Made by a program: the position numbers and the translations under genes | The notes under the pieces: model-generated | The model's database searches: none | What the model saw: only the letters and a program-made list of their open reading frames with translations | What the model was told of the DNA's origin: nothing | In this document: positions 50,434 through 59,658 of the stretch, in pieces | Position numbering within the stretch: the first letter of the stretch is position 1 | Layout of the letters: every line of letters begins with the position of its first letter | From: CAYLUN01 sp964386865 | GTDB lineage: Bacteria; Verrucomicrobiota; Kiritimatiellia; RFP12; UBA1067 | Length of the DNA: 62,265 bases | NCBI GenBank assembly: GCA_964386865.1 | Contig: CAYLUN010000028.1 | Span: 1 to 62,265 of the forward strand | Reading direction: 5' to 3'

Positions 50434-53400
50434 TCAGGGCACCGTAACACGGAAAAAGGCGGAGGGGCCGGCCGTGGCCGGGGCCATGACGTTCGCGCGG
50501 GGGGTGGGCGGCAGGTTGGTGCAGATCGGGAGCCACGGGCCGGCCGCAGCGGCCGCACGCTCCACGACCTGGGTCTTCGTTACGCCCCCGCTCCAGCTTA
50601 TAAGCGGCAGGCCCTTGAGGGACCACGCGAGCCCGGTCATCTTCAGCACCGAGAGGGCGTTGGTCGGGTCGGTGTCGGTGCGCCACTCTTTCCACGTCGC
50701 CATGCCGTCGGCGTCGGCGTCGCCCTCGGCGGCGGTCTCGAAGTCCTGCGTCCAGCCGTAGCCGGCCAGCCACAGCTCCGGAACGCGGTGCGTGTCCGTG
50801 AGGTTGGGCGTGAACAGGGCCACGACCGTGCGCGGCCGCGTCATCGGTAACGATAGGCGGTCACCGTCGCGGACCGAACTGTCGGTGTCGCCCTGCCACA
50901 GCACCAGATGATAGTAGGCCGCAGGGTAGGCCGTGACGCTGGCCGACTGGCCCGCCACGTACCAGCCGCCGGAGGGGCTCACGCTGCCGTTCGCCTGCGA
51001 GAGGGCCATCAGCCAATGGTTCGTTTCCCAACGCCACACCAGCGTGGCGTCGTTGGTCAGCGCGAACGACATCTGGCTGCCGGAGCCGATCTTGGGGCTG
51101 TGCCCCGAAAGGATCCAGCCGGAGCAGGCGTTGCGGGAGAGCCCGCTCGGCAGCAGGATGGGCGAGGTCACGGAAGCGGCGATCGGCGTGCCGTGCGTGT
51201 AGGTGTGCGTTCCGACCGCAGGCGTCGCAGCGCCGAAGTCGGAGTAAACCGACAGCGTCCACGTCCGGTAGGCGAACCACGCGCGCACGTCTTTGTCTTC
51301 GGACACGTTGGCGAAGGACAGGGTCCTCGAAACGGTGCTATAGTCGTAGAAGCCGGGCTGCGGAATCCCGTTGACGGTGACCGCGTACAGGTAAGCGCCG
51401 GCCTGCGCCCGAAGCGTGACGGTCGCCTGATTGCCGCGGAAAAGGAACGTGCGGTCGGCCGTCGCCGTTCCGGGGCCCTCGGCGGAGACGGTCAGGGCAT
51501 GCCCCCGGCGAACGGTCAGCGGCACGAGCGGCCGGTTCTCAGGGTCGTCGCCCTGCACGCGCACGCAGGCGACAACCTCCGCGTCGTAGGCGAGCGGTGA
51601 CGGGTCGGCGCGTAGGGTGGCTGTGGCGCTCCACAGATCCGGCAGCAGGCCGCCCCAGGCGCCCAGGGCCTTGAGCCAGGCGGGCGTCGCCGCGTCGCAG
51701 GAGACGGGGGTCACGCCCGCCACGTACCAGCCCTCTTCAACGAAAGCGAGGTCCGAGCCAAACTCGAAACGGACGATTACGCTCTGCCCGGCGTAGGCCT
51801 GCAGGTCGAGAAGCAGCGTCTGCCAGCCGCTGCCGCCGCCGGCGAGGCAGGGCTGGTTGGCGGGGAAAGGCGACTCAACGTTCGGCGTGATCAGGAAGGG
51901 GTAGCCGTCCGTGGGCGCCACGAGCTCGAAGGTCGCGCCGCCGTCGGTCGAAACGCGGATGACCGCGCCGTCCCAGTAGTGGATGCCGCTGTCGAACTCG
52001 GTCTTGATCCACTGCCGCCACAGCAGCCCGCCCCCGGCACCGACCCGGAAGGACGGGGTGTCGAGCGTGGCGTGGCAGCCGTCCGGGTAGCGGCGCGTGG
52101 CCGGATTGCCGCAGTACCAGACGGGGTCACCGTTCCACGTGCGGTTGGTGGTGACACACCAGACGTCGTTGGCGCCGCTGTGCGCCCAGCCGGCATTCGT
52201 GGCCGCATAGGTCGTCTCGGCGGCCGCGACGCGGCCCGTCCACAGCAGGTCGGGCCCCGCGAAGTTCGAGACGGTGAGCGAGAGGTTTGTCGGCGCGACG
52301 CTCAGCTCAACAACGCCAAAGGACGCGGGGGAGACGGTCATCCACGCGTACGCGTAGTCGCCCAGCACGCTGTACGTGGGGCTGGCGCTGCCGAACTGAG
52401 CGTCGTAGTACCCGAGCAGGTCGCAGGCCCAGACGTAGTAGTCGACGCGCTTGGCGCCGTGCGAGGGCGGGTCGAGCTGCGCCTGATAGACGGCGTTGCT
52501 GACCCACGACATGGCGTTGGTCTGCCACATCACGCTGCCGCGCTCGCGCCAGACGAGGAGCACCTGCTCGACGGTCAAGTTATCGGTGACGGTGGCCAAA
52601 ACCGTCCACGGCGGGTGCTCGGGCTGGAAAGGCTCCAGCGCGTACACCGCAATCGCCGGCGGCGCGGGCTGGCTGGCCGGGTCGTTCGGGTCGGTGCTGT
52701 CGAGGAACTCGGCGAGGTTCGTCCAGAAATCCCCGTCAGGATCGTCGCCCGCCGCGACGCCGGCGGCGGCGCGGCCGAAGTAGCGCAGCTCCCACCAGTC
52801 GCTGAGGCCGTTGCTGTCCGAGTCCTGCCAGAACGGCAGGTAGTCGCCTTGGGCGAGGCGCGGTCGGCTCATGAGGATGCCGGTCGCGGGGTTGGGGGCG
52901 GCGGATGTGGCGTCCGGCCAGCGGCTGCCGTCCACGTACCAGCCGCAGAACGCGTAGGGGGCGGAGCCGACGAAGCCGAGCTCGAGGGCGGTGTCGGTCG
53001 CGGCCAGCGCATCGGCGGGGAACCAGGCGACGTGCTCGTCGAAAAGCTGCCCCGTGTCGGCCAGCCGGTAGCGGTTGGTGAGGGCGAACTCGGCGGGCCA
53101 CAGCCAGGTGAGGGCGCTGGCCTGTCCGAGGACGAAAGTCACGCGGTTGCTCGTGCCCGATGCCGGCACGTCGCCCGCGCCCGTCCAGCCCGCGCAGACG
53201 CGGCGCGCGCCGTTCGAGAGCGTGACGTCAGCGCTGGCGGTCGCCAGATAGGAGATGTCGGCCACCAGCGTGTTGGAGCCATAAGCGGGCACCGCAGCGC
53301 CGTAGCGCCCCGGGTCGCCTTCGACGGTCAGCGGCACAGGCCGCCCGACGTAGAATGGGTAGGGCGCCTCGGTCGGGGCGTTCGCGGGCAGGCGCGCGTC

Positions 53401-56028
53401 GTGGCTGCCCGTTTGCGCCTGAAGGTAATAGTGGAGGTGGCCGATCTCCGCCTGCCCGGGAATCTGCGCCCGGTAGGCGGCCCCGCCGAGCCAGGCGGCG
53501 GCGGCGGTCTGCCACGCGCCGGTGACGGCCGACTCGGTGCCGGCGGCCCAGAGCACGCGAACCTCGCCGTTGGTCAGGGGGGTGAGGCTTTGGACGAGGA
53601 AGTCGACCGCGTAGGGAGCCGGACCCGTGAAGCCGGCGACAACCGGGGCGTGGACGAGGACGGGCGGGGCGTCGATCGCGCCTCGCACGTAGAGGGCGGC
53701 GGTGAGGCCAGCGTAGGGCACGGTCTGGCCGATGACGCGGACGGTGTAGGTGCCAGGCTGCGCGGCCGCCACACGCACGGTTTCGACGGTATTGAGGTCG
53801 TCGCGCGTGACGCCGCCGTTGGGATAGAGCGTGGCGCCGCCGGGGGACGTCACAAGCAGGTCGAGATCATCCACTTGCGTGGCGGCTGCGCCCGCTGTGG
53901 CTGGATAGTCGATCCAGACCAGGGCGACGTCGAGGGGCGTGTTGGGAACCAGCACGGTGACCGCGAAGGTGTTGGTCTCTCCGTGGGCCGGGCTGAGCCG
54001 GTCAAGCAGGCGCACCATGCGGTTGGAGGGGTGGACCGTGGCGGCGAGGTCGGGCTGGCCCCAGCCTTCGACGTTGTTGGGCGAGGCGGCCGGGATTTCG
54101 CGGGTGGTGCCGGTGCCGTACTGGCCGGGCGTGAGGGAGCGCGCGCCTCCGATCAGCATGGCTTTGAGCAGCGCGGCCGAGGGGTTTGTGACGCCGCCGC
54201 GTTCCACGGCGTACTGCCGCATGAGCGCGGCCGCGCCGGCGATCTGCGGGGTGGCCATGCTGGTGCCGCCGCCGAAGCAGTAGCGGGGGTTCGAGGCGAG
54301 GTCGTCCCAGACCGCCTCGCCGATCGACGACTTGGTGGAGATGACGTCCGTGCCGGGCGCGACGAGGTCCGGCTTGACGCGCCCGTCCGAGGCGGGGCCG
54401 CGGCTGGAGAAGGCGGCCATGCCTTGGCGGTAGGGCGAGGTCGTGTAGCTGTAGGAGATGTAGTCGTAGTAGATGGGGGAGACGGGGAACCGGCTGGGCC
54501 AGCCGTAACCCCACCGGGACGACGAGTAGCCGCCGCTGCCGGAGGGGCGGTCGTTCTCGGCCGCGCCGACGGCGAGCACGTTCTTGGCGGTGGCGGGCGA
54601 ACCCACGCTGCCGGTGTCGATCACGCCGTTGCGGTTGGCGTCAATGCCTGCGTTGCCGCTCGCGAAGACGGCCAGGTGCTCGGGGTGGTCCCACGCGAAA
54701 AGGTCGGTGGAGCGGCAATCGCTGTCGTAGGCGCCGTAGTTGTCCGCGCCCCAGCTGTCCGAATGAATGCAGGCGCCGTAGCCCCGGCTCTCCGCGTACA
54801 GGTCGTAGAGGTCGGCGCCGAGGCCCGTGAAAGAGCCGCTCGCGTCGACGACCGACTGGTGGACGAGCGCCGCGTCCGGCGCGGTGCCGCGGTATTTGCC
54901 GGAGCTGGCTGTGCCGTTGCCGAGGATCGAGCCGGCGGTGTGGGTTCCGTGACCGTCGGGGTCCGAGGGGTCGCCGGGGCGGCCGCGGCCGATCAGCGCG
55001 AGCACGTTGCCCAGGAAGTCCGGGTGGAGCGAGGCGGGATTGCCGGTGTCGAGGCCGGTGTCGGCGTGGCCGACGATCTGGCCTTTGCCGGTCAGCGTCC
55101 AGCCGGTCCACGCGTTGGTGGCGTTGAGGTGCGAGGCGGCCGCGCCTTGGTCGTTGCGCTTGGCGATCAGCGGGCGCTCCTCGATCCACTGGATCTCGGC
55201 GCGGGACGCGAGGCCGGCGAGGCTGGCGAGCGGGACGGTGGCGCGCACTGTGCCCCAGCGGGTGCCGGCCGCCGTAGCGGTGACCTCGCCGCCGGCGGCG
55301 GAAATGGCGGCGGCTACGCGCTCGGCGTCTTCGGGTGCGAAGGTCTGGAGGGTCGCCGCTACGCGCGAGTCGGCCGGGAACGAGCCGGACAGCGAGTTCA
55401 GGAAGGGCTGGACTTTGTCGGCGGGCAGGTACTCTGCGGCCGCGCGGACGGAGGCGACGCCGGGCAGGCGAGCGAGGGCCTCCGGCGTGAGTTCGGCGAG
55501 CAGGGCCTGGTTCGGGAAGTAGCCGCGCACGGTGGCGCCGACCGCGGCCAGCGCCTGGCGCGAGGCGTCCGTGACCGGGCCGTCGAACTGGATCACAAAA
55601 GGCGTGGTGGCGCGCCGCGTGGGCGTTTGCAGTCCAGAGGGGGCGGCCGGCAGGGCGCGCGCCGCGGGTGAGACGAGCAGCCGGTTCGCGAGCAGGATCT
55701 GGCGCGCAGGCGGCAGGTCGGTGCGCGGGACGATGCGGGGGGGTGAGAAGGAGCGGCGCAGCGGCGCGAGCTGCACCTCGGTGAGCGTTTGCGTCCGCCC
55801 GACGGCATTCGAGGGGGCGGCGGGCGGCTGCGCGGCCGCAAGCTGCGGCAGCCGCGCGAGCGCCGGCTTGGGCCGCGAGTCCACGCGGGCGGCGAGCGGC
55901 GAGGCGGCGTCACCGGCTCGGGGCGAGCCCGAGCGGGCCGCCGGCGTGCGCGCCGCGAGCCAGAAGAAAACCAGAAGACCGGACAGGCACACGCCCGCCA
56001 GTATCAGCGTCTGTTGTCTTTGTTTCAT
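50434..56028 (-). CDS. Giant secreted subtilisin-like (S8) serine protease
   Basis: 1864 residues from the ATG at 56028 (GGTGG just upstream). An N-terminal signal or anchor segment is LILAGVCLSGLLVFFWLAA. A long propeptide-like region with a repeated inhibitor-type motif (TPFVIQFDGPVTDASRQALAAVGATVRGYFPNQALL) extends to about 290. The S8 domain covers about 300-650, with the full triad: D323 in HADTGLDTG, H360 in GHGTHTAG and S590 in GGGTSMATP. Downstream are a proprotein-convertase-like P-domain region, a MAM/LamG-like segment, bacterial-repeat modules and a C-terminal FFRVTVP tail, typical of secreted proteins in this lineage. It degrades extracellular proteins; specificity unknown. Divergent from the gene at 56076. 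Confidence 0.92.
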   Translation of the reverse strand: MKQRQQTLILAGVCLSGLLVFFWLAARTPAARSGSPRAGDAASPLAARVDSRPKPALARLPQLAAAQPPAAPSNAVGRTQTLTEVQLAPLRRSFSPPRIVPRTDLPPARQILLANRLLVSPAARALPAAPSGLQTPTRRATTPFVIQFDGPVTDASRQALAAVGATVRGYFPNQALLAELTPEALARLPGVASVRAAAEYLPADKVQPFLNSLSGSFPADSRVAATLQTFAPEDAERVAAAISAAGGEVTATAAGTRWGTVRATVPLASLAGLASRAEIQWIEERPLIAKRNDQGAAASHLNATNAWTGWTLTGKGQIVGHADTGLDTGNPASLHPDFLGNVLALIGRGRPGDPSDPDGHGTHTAGSILGNGTASSGKYRGTAPDAALVHQSVVDASGSFTGLGADLYDLYAESRGYGACIHSDSWGADNYGAYDSDCRSTDLFAWDHPEHLAVFASGNAGIDANRNGVIDTGSVGSPATAKNVLAVGAAENDRPSGSGGYSSSRWGYGWPSRFPVSPIYYDYISYSYTTSPYRQGMAAFSSRGPASDGRVKPDLVAPGTDVISTKSSIGEAVWDDLASNPRYCFGGGTSMATPQIAGAAALMRQYAVERGGVTNPSAALLKAMLIGGARSLTPGQYGTGTTREIPAASPNNVEGWGQPDLAATVHPSNRMVRLLDRLSPAHGETNTFAVTVLVPNTPLDVALVWIDYPATAGAAATQVDDLDLLVTSPGGATLYPNGGVTRDDLNTVETVRVAAAQPGTYTVRVIGQTVPYAGLTAALYVRGAIDAPPVLVHAPVVAGFTGPAPYAVDFLVQSLTPLTNGEVRVLWAAGTESAVTGAWQTAAAAWLGGAAYRAQIPGQAEIGHLHYYLQAQTGSHDARLPANAPTEAPYPFYVGRPVPLTVEGDPGRYGAAVPAYGSNTLVADISYLATASADVTLSNGARRVCAGWTGAGDVPASGTSNRVTFVLGQASALTWLWPAEFALTNRYRLADTGQLFDEHVAWFPADALAATDTALELGFVGSAPYAFCGWYVDGSRWPDATSAAPNPATGILMSRPRLAQGDYLPFWQDSDSNGLSDWWELRYFGRAAAGVAAGDDPDGDFWTNLAEFLDSTDPNDPASQPAPPAIAVYALEPFQPEHPPWTVLATVTDNLTVEQVLLVWRERGSVMWQTNAMSWVSNAVYQAQLDPPSHGAKRVDYYVWACDLLGYYDAQFGSASPTYSVLGDYAYAWMTVSPASFGVVELSVAPTNLSLTVSNFAGPDLLWTGRVAAAETTYAATNAGWAHSGANDVWCVTTNRTWNGDPVWYCGNPATRRYPDGCHATLDTPSFRVGAGGGLLWRQWIKTEFDSGIHYWDGAVIRVSTDGGATFELVAPTDGYPFLITPNVESPFPANQPCLAGGGSGWQTLLLDLQAYAGQSVIVRFEFGSDLAFVEEGWYVAGVTPVSCDAATPAWLKALGAWGGLLPDLWSATATLRADPSPLAYDAEVVACVRVQGDDPENRPLVPLTVRRGHALTVSAEGPGTATADRTFLFRGNQATVTLRAQAGAYLYAVTVNGIPQPGFYDYSTVSRTLSFANVSEDKDVRAWFAYRTWTLSVYSDFGAATPAVGTHTYTHGTPIAASVTSPILLPSGLSRNACSGWILSGHSPKIGSGSQMSFALTNDATLVWRWETNHWLMALSQANGSVSPSGGWYVAGQSASVTAYPAAYYHLVLWQGDTDSSVRDGDRLSLPMTRPRTVVALFTPNLTDTHRVPELWLAGYGWTQDFETAAEGDADADGMATWKEWRTDTDPTNALSVLKMTGLAWSLKGLPLISWSGGVTKTQVVERAAAAAGPWLPICTNLPPTPRANVMAPATAGPSAFFRVTVP

Positions 56029-56075
56029 GCCACCACCCGGTTCGGCCACAACAGGTCAGTTGAGAGCCTTGAACC

Positions 56076-56906
56076 ATGAGTATAGCGCAGGATAGTCGGC
56101 CTTGTCTTGCCGTATATTGCGGCGAAGGGCGTAACGGGCGCAGCCAGGGTAGGGACGGCAGCCCGCGCCGCCCTCGGACCCGCTCAAAGAGCAACAGGCT
56201 TCTTGCCACTCTGGTCAGCCTCTTTGTGGTCGTCGTCGTCTTGCTGTCGGTCGTGATCTACTTGTTGCTCAAGGCGCCACCGCCTGATGCCCAGCAAGCG
56301 CATCAGGCGCCGGCTAGCGCAAATTCAGATACGAACCGCATCGACGAACAACGGGGAGAGAGGCAGAGCCACGAACAGGCCGTTCAGGAGGCTCCAGCCA
56401 AGCAGCAGGCGCGTGTTGTGCCCAACATACCAGTCAAACCGGCTGGCGTAATTCCTAGCGGGTATTTCTTGGACGAGGGGAAAGACCAGAAGGTCCGCCT
56501 CGGAATCGTAGTGGATATCCCGTCGCGTCTTCTGAATCCTTCCGAGGCGCAATATTCCGAAATTACGAACAGATTTAAAGATTTCTCGACTGAGACAAGG
56601 GAGCGGATTCGGCAGTTTGACACCAAGCGCTTCACCCTCATCCTAGAGGACGGACAACGAGTCGAAGGAAAATACTTCATTGCCATCTCAAAAGACCGAA
56701 GATCAAAAACAACACTTAGCGGCTCCTTCATTACCAAGGCCGAATTCAAGCCCGACGCAACAGAGAAATGGCTGGTTGGCTGGGACGTCTCCCCTGCGGA
56801 TATCGAAAAACCATTTTCCGTTCAGCTGGACCACTATCCGCAGGTCAGCGTGCCATTTAAAGTTGTTGTGCCCCAACCGAAGAGGAGACGCAGTTCAAGA
56901 CTATAG
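56076..56906 (+). CDS. Membrane-anchored protein of unknown function, 5' part of a frameshifted gene
   Basis: 276 residues, not recognised. A basic N-terminus (RRPRTRSKSNR) precedes a single hydrophobic helix at about residues 43-66. Then come a Gln/Ala-rich linker and a folded region (GVIPSGYFLDEGKDQKVRLG) with a strand-rich stretch RFTLILEDGQRVEGKYF. The first 30 codons run through a dispersed repeat (56148-56164), so the true start may be later. The frame ends with an abrupt basic tail PKRRRSSRL. Moving to the next frame at the CCCC tract 56871-56874 continues smoothly into the gene below, so this is probably one gene split by a missing base. Confidence 0.6.
   Translation: MSIAQDSRPCLAVYCGEGRNGRSQGRDGSPRRPRTRSKSNRLLATLVSLFVVVVVLLSVVIYLLLKAPPPDAQQAHQAPASANSDTNRIDEQRGERQSHEQAVQEAPAKQQARVVPNIPVKPAGVIPSGYFLDEGKDQKVRLGIVVDIPSRLLNPSEAQYSEITNRFKDFSTETRERIRQFDTKRFTLILEDGQRVEGKYFIAISKDRRSKTTLSGSFITKAEFKPDATEKWLVGWDVSPADIEKPFSVQLDHYPQVSVPFKVVVPQPKRRRSSRL
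56148..56164. repeat. Single copy of the GGTAGGGACGGCAGCCC element
   Basis: GGTAGGGACGGCAGCCC is identical to the left arm of the tandem array at 61941-62265, here followed by CGCGCCG instead of CTGCCGTCC. It falls inside the 5' end of the gene at 56076. Confidence 0.55.
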
Positions 56907-57346
56907 AGCTGCCTGCGCCCAAATTCGAAATGCCGAAAATCGAGATGCCGAGGTTTGAGGTGCCTAGAATCAACATGCCGCTGTCTATTCAGCCGGGCCA
57001 CTCCCAAACGCGCAATCAGCAGACGGCCCCCGTGACAAAAGACATTCCGCCTTTCGATTGGAAGGGCCGTTATGGGTACTGGTGCGAGGTCTATAAGGGA
57101 CAGTTCAAACAGCCGGCGCTGGGCTCGCACGTGCGCCTCCACATGAACAGCGGGAGCGTCATGGAAGGGGCGGTGGAAAAACTAACGGAGACGGAGGTAA
57201 GACTGAAGACGCGGAACGCCAGCTTGGTTCTGCAGCGCAACCTGATCGCAGGGGAGAGCCGGGCATTACTGTTTGCGGAAGATTTTGTCAATTACATGGC
57301 GTCCAGAAAGGCCAGCGCAGAAAAGCGAGAGCATGAGAATCCTTGA
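56873..57346 (+). CDS. 3' part of the frameshifted gene, Sm-like C-terminal region
   Basis: In this frame the sequence reads PTEEETQFKTIELPAPKFEM and on into a repeated 'xMPxxEVPxIxMP' proline-rich stretch before the first ATG at 56930. This shows the protein normally begins upstream. The folded part (about 80 residues) contains GYWCEVYKGQFKQPALGSHV, then RLHMNSGSVMEGAVEKLTETEVRLKTRN, a small beta-barrel-like pattern reminiscent of Sm/Lsm folds and similar in style to the RFTLILEDGQRVEGKY strand pair of the 5' part. It has no ribosome binding site of its own at 56930. One extra C in the CCCC tract at 56871-56874 would fuse it to the preceding frame as VVVPPTEEE. Confidence 0.6.
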   Translation, partial: PTEEETQFKTIELPAPKFEMPKIEMPRFEVPRINMPLSIQPGHSQTRNQQTAPVTKDIPPFDWKGRYGYWCEVYKGQFKQPALGSHVRLHMNSGSVMEGAVEKLTETEVRLKTRNASLVLQRNLIAGESRALLFAEDFVNYMASRKASAEKREHENP

Positions 57347-57586
57347 GGGGACAGCCAATGACCCGCCCCCGTTGACTTTCGCGTACGATGCAAAGCTTGC
57401 GCCAATAGGCCACCAGGTGCTGCGAACTGACGATTAACGTGTGTCGTTGATCCACACCTCGGACATCTCTCTGCCGATGCGTCAATCAATCGCCTGCGTT
57501 TTCTACATTGAACCTTCTGCGTTTATGAATTAAGAACGGTCACATGCCCTGTCACATTTCAAGCCCGTTTACTCGCGCCTTCTGAA

Positions 57587-57615
57587 TTGACTCTCTTCAC
57601 CTTCCTCTGCATAAT
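57587..57615 (+). promoter_or_regulatory. Candidate promoter of the LA_2272-type gene
   Basis: TTGACT (57587-57592) and CATAAT (57610-57615) with an ideal 17-base spacer, about 65 bases before the start codon. The gap 57347-57681 otherwise holds no supported gene. Confidence 0.6.
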
Positions 57616-57681
57616 ACAAAAGATCATGGTAGACGGAATTGTCCGTTCCGCCTGTCGGTTCCTCATGAAAGGTAACTCAAG

Positions 57682-58758
57682 ATGAAACGAGTGTTGGTGC
57701 TGTTCTCGGTCGCCGCCTGTTTGCTTCATGGTCGCGTGTCGCTGGGCGAAGAGGACGCGCCTTTCCGGGCCACGCCCCTGCAGATCGGCTTGACGGAAAA
57801 GCACCAGCTGGTGCCCAAGACGTGGGACGTCTGGGGGCTGCGCCTGGGATTGCCCAAGGCGTCCAACGATCAGGCTAACGGGCTCGACATCGGGCTGAGC
57901 CACTGGACTCGGAAAACGTGGTTCCTGGCGGAGCTCGGCTGTAAGAACCACGTGTGCGAAGGAAATGCGATCCAAGTGGGGGGTGGTAATGCGATCGGAG
58001 GCACAGGCCTGCAAGTGGGGCTTTACAATGACATCGAAGGCACAGGCCTGCAAGCGGGCCTAGGGAATGTAAACGGCCCAAGCAGTGGAGCGGGTATTCA
58101 GATTGGACTTATTAACGAAGCCGAAGACTATACCGGTGTGCAGATTGCGGGACTAGGCTGCCTCGCAACCAATCTGACCGGAGTGCAGGTCAGCGGGTTT
58201 ATTTGTCCTTCAAACAACGTGACCGTGACCGGTATACAGGTCGGCGGACTGGGTTGCGGAGTAGACGCGATGAAGGGTGTGCAGATCGGCGGACTTGCAT
58301 GCGAAGCAAAAGATGCGAGCGGCATACAGGCTGGCGGTTTAGTGTGCTTGGCAGAAGATGTGAGCGGCATACAGTTCGGTGGTTTCGGGTGCATTGCTCG
58401 AAGGATGACCGGTGTGCAGGTCGGCGGCTTCGTGTTGAGTACTAATCAGTTCACTGGCATACAGGTCGGCAGCATTTTTTCAGGCGCGGAAGTCGGTGCC
58501 GGGATACAGGTCGGAGGAGTCGGAGTCTTCGCACATGACCTGACGGGCCTCCAGGCCGGATTGCTTTGCAGTGCAGCTCAGAAAGAGGTGCAGGGGCTTC
58601 AAATCAGCCTGCTCTATAACAGGGCCGCGGACGTGAGCGGCGTGCAGATCGGGCTCGTGAACAGGGCCGTGCGAATGAGCGGCGTGCAGATCGGGCTGCT
58701 CAACATCATCGGCAACAGCTCCTGCTCGATGCTCCCGCTGATCAACGCCCATTTCTAA
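57682..58758 (+). CDS. Exported LA_2272-family surface repeat protein
   Basis: 358 residues with signal peptide MKRVLVLFSVAACLLHGRVSLG. After about 110 residues the protein consists of roughly fifteen short repeats of the type (S/T)G(V/I)Q(I/V)GGLxCxAxxxx, with G-(V/I)-Q-hydrophobic-G at regular spacing. This is the LA_2272 surface repeat, expected to form a regular beta-helix. Several repeats carry a cysteine at the same position (GLGC, GLAC, GLVC, GFGC). AAAGG lies 10 bases before the ATG, and a good promoter stands upstream. Location outside the cytoplasm is supported by the signal sequence; function is unknown. It converges on menA with only 6 bases between stops. Confidence 0.85.
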   Translation: MKRVLVLFSVAACLLHGRVSLGEEDAPFRATPLQIGLTEKHQLVPKTWDVWGLRLGLPKASNDQANGLDIGLSHWTRKTWFLAELGCKNHVCEGNAIQVGGGNAIGGTGLQVGLYNDIEGTGLQAGLGNVNGPSSGAGIQIGLINEAEDYTGVQIAGLGCLATNLTGVQVSGFICPSNNVTVTGIQVGGLGCGVDAMKGVQIGGLACEAKDASGIQAGGLVCLAEDVSGIQFGGFGCIARRMTGVQVGGFVLSTNQFTGIQVGSIFSGAEVGAGIQVGGVGVFAHDLTGLQAGLLCSAAQKEVQGLQISLLYNRAADVSGVQIGLVNRAVRMSGVQIGLLNIIGNSSCSMLPLINAHF

Positions 58759-58764
58759 GCGCGC

Positions 58765-59658
58765 TCAGAGCAGCTGCGCGAGCACGAGGCCGAGGACGAG
58801 GAGCGCGCCGAAGATGAAGTGCGTGCCCGCCGACATCCCCTCGAGCTTGGCGATGCGCGACGCGTCGCGCGCGGCGAAGCCGGCCGCGCAGGTTTTGACG
58901 GCGCCGGCGGTGAGCGGCAGCGCCAGGAGCGTGATGAGCGTCCATGCGGGCAGCAGGCCAAAGGCGACGCTCGCGAGCACAATCAGGTGCGGGGCGACGT
59001 GCAGCGCGTAGAAGAGCGCGCGCATGTTGCGGTCGCCGACGATGAGCGCCGTCGTGCGGATCTCGGCCGCGCGATCCGTCGCGGTGTCGCGCAGGTCGTT
59101 GCCGTGCAGGATCGCGGCCACCAGACAAGAGACGGGCAGCGAGGCAACGAACGGCGTCCACGCCAGCGCGCGGGTTTGCGCGAAGTAGCTCGCGCCGACC
59201 ATCAGCACGCCCATCAGGAAGAAGACCAGCGGCACGCCCAGCCCCAGGTACTTGTAGCGCACGCCGGTGGTGTAGCCGCCCGCGCCCGCCACGCCGGCCG
59301 CGGCGAAGAGCAGGAGCCGCCAGTCGCTCAGCGCGGCGGCCGCGACGCCGAGCCCGGCGGCGAGCAGCAGCGCGGCGACGCCCGCCGCGAAGACCGCGCG
59401 CGGCGCGAGCGCGCCCGTCACCAGCTGCGGCGCGGTCGGCATCTGCTCGGCGGTGTCCACGCCGGAGCGGAAATCGCCGTAGGTGTTGAGCAGGTTGGTC
59501 GCGAGCTGGAGCAGCCAGCCGCAGACCAGCGTCAGGGCGAGCATCGCCCATGAGAAATGGCCGTCGCGCGCGGCCAGCGCCGCGCCGAGCAGTACGGGCA
59601 CGGTCGAGGCGGTGAGCGACCAGAGGCGCAGGACGCCGAGCCAAGGGTTGATTCTCAC
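58765..59658 (-). CDS. menA: UbiA-family prenyltransferase, probably 1,4-dihydroxy-2-naphthoate prenyltransferase MenA
   Basis: 297 residues with about nine membrane helices. MenA attaches a polyprenyl chain to dihydroxynaphthoate in menaquinone synthesis, in the inner membrane. Both Asp-rich prenyl-diphosphate motifs are present: NLLNTYGDFRSGVDT (the MenA-style N-x3-GDxxxGxD) and GNDLRDTATDRAAEIRTTA (D-x-RD-x3-D). The start is a GTG whose first bases overlap the metG stop (GTGA), so translation is coupled to metG. No other menaquinone gene is in the window, so MenA rather than another UbiA member is inferred from the motifs and length. Confidence 0.85.
   Translation of the reverse strand: MRINPWLGVLRLWSLTASTVPVLLGAALAARDGHFSWAMLALTLVCGWLLQLATNLLNTYGDFRSGVDTAEQMPTAPQLVTGALAPRAVFAAGVAALLLAAGLGVAAAALSDWRLLLFAAAGVAGAGGYTTGVRYKYLGLGVPLVFFLMGVLMVGASYFAQTRALAWTPFVASLPVSCLVAAILHGNDLRDTATDRAAEIRTTALIVGDRNMRALFYALHVAPHLIVLASVAFGLLPAWTLITLLALPLTAGAVKTCAAGFAARDASRIAKLEGMSAGTHFIFGALLVLGLVLAQLL

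Noticed and set aside
52129..52144. Partial parS-like GTTCCACGTG in the S8 protease gene
   Set aside because: Only the left half and centre match; the right half (CGGTT) does not complete the palindrome.
51979..55671. 1230-codon plus-strand open frame opposite the S8 protease
   Set aside because: The minus strand carries the complete catalytic triad; the plus strand is low-complexity.
57292..57489. 65-codon minus-strand frame with CPRCGS (zinc-ribbon-like) motif
   Set aside because: The motif is tempting, but the rest shows no pattern, there is no ribosome binding site, and it overlaps the end of the preceding gene. A small zinc-ribbon gene cannot be fully excluded.
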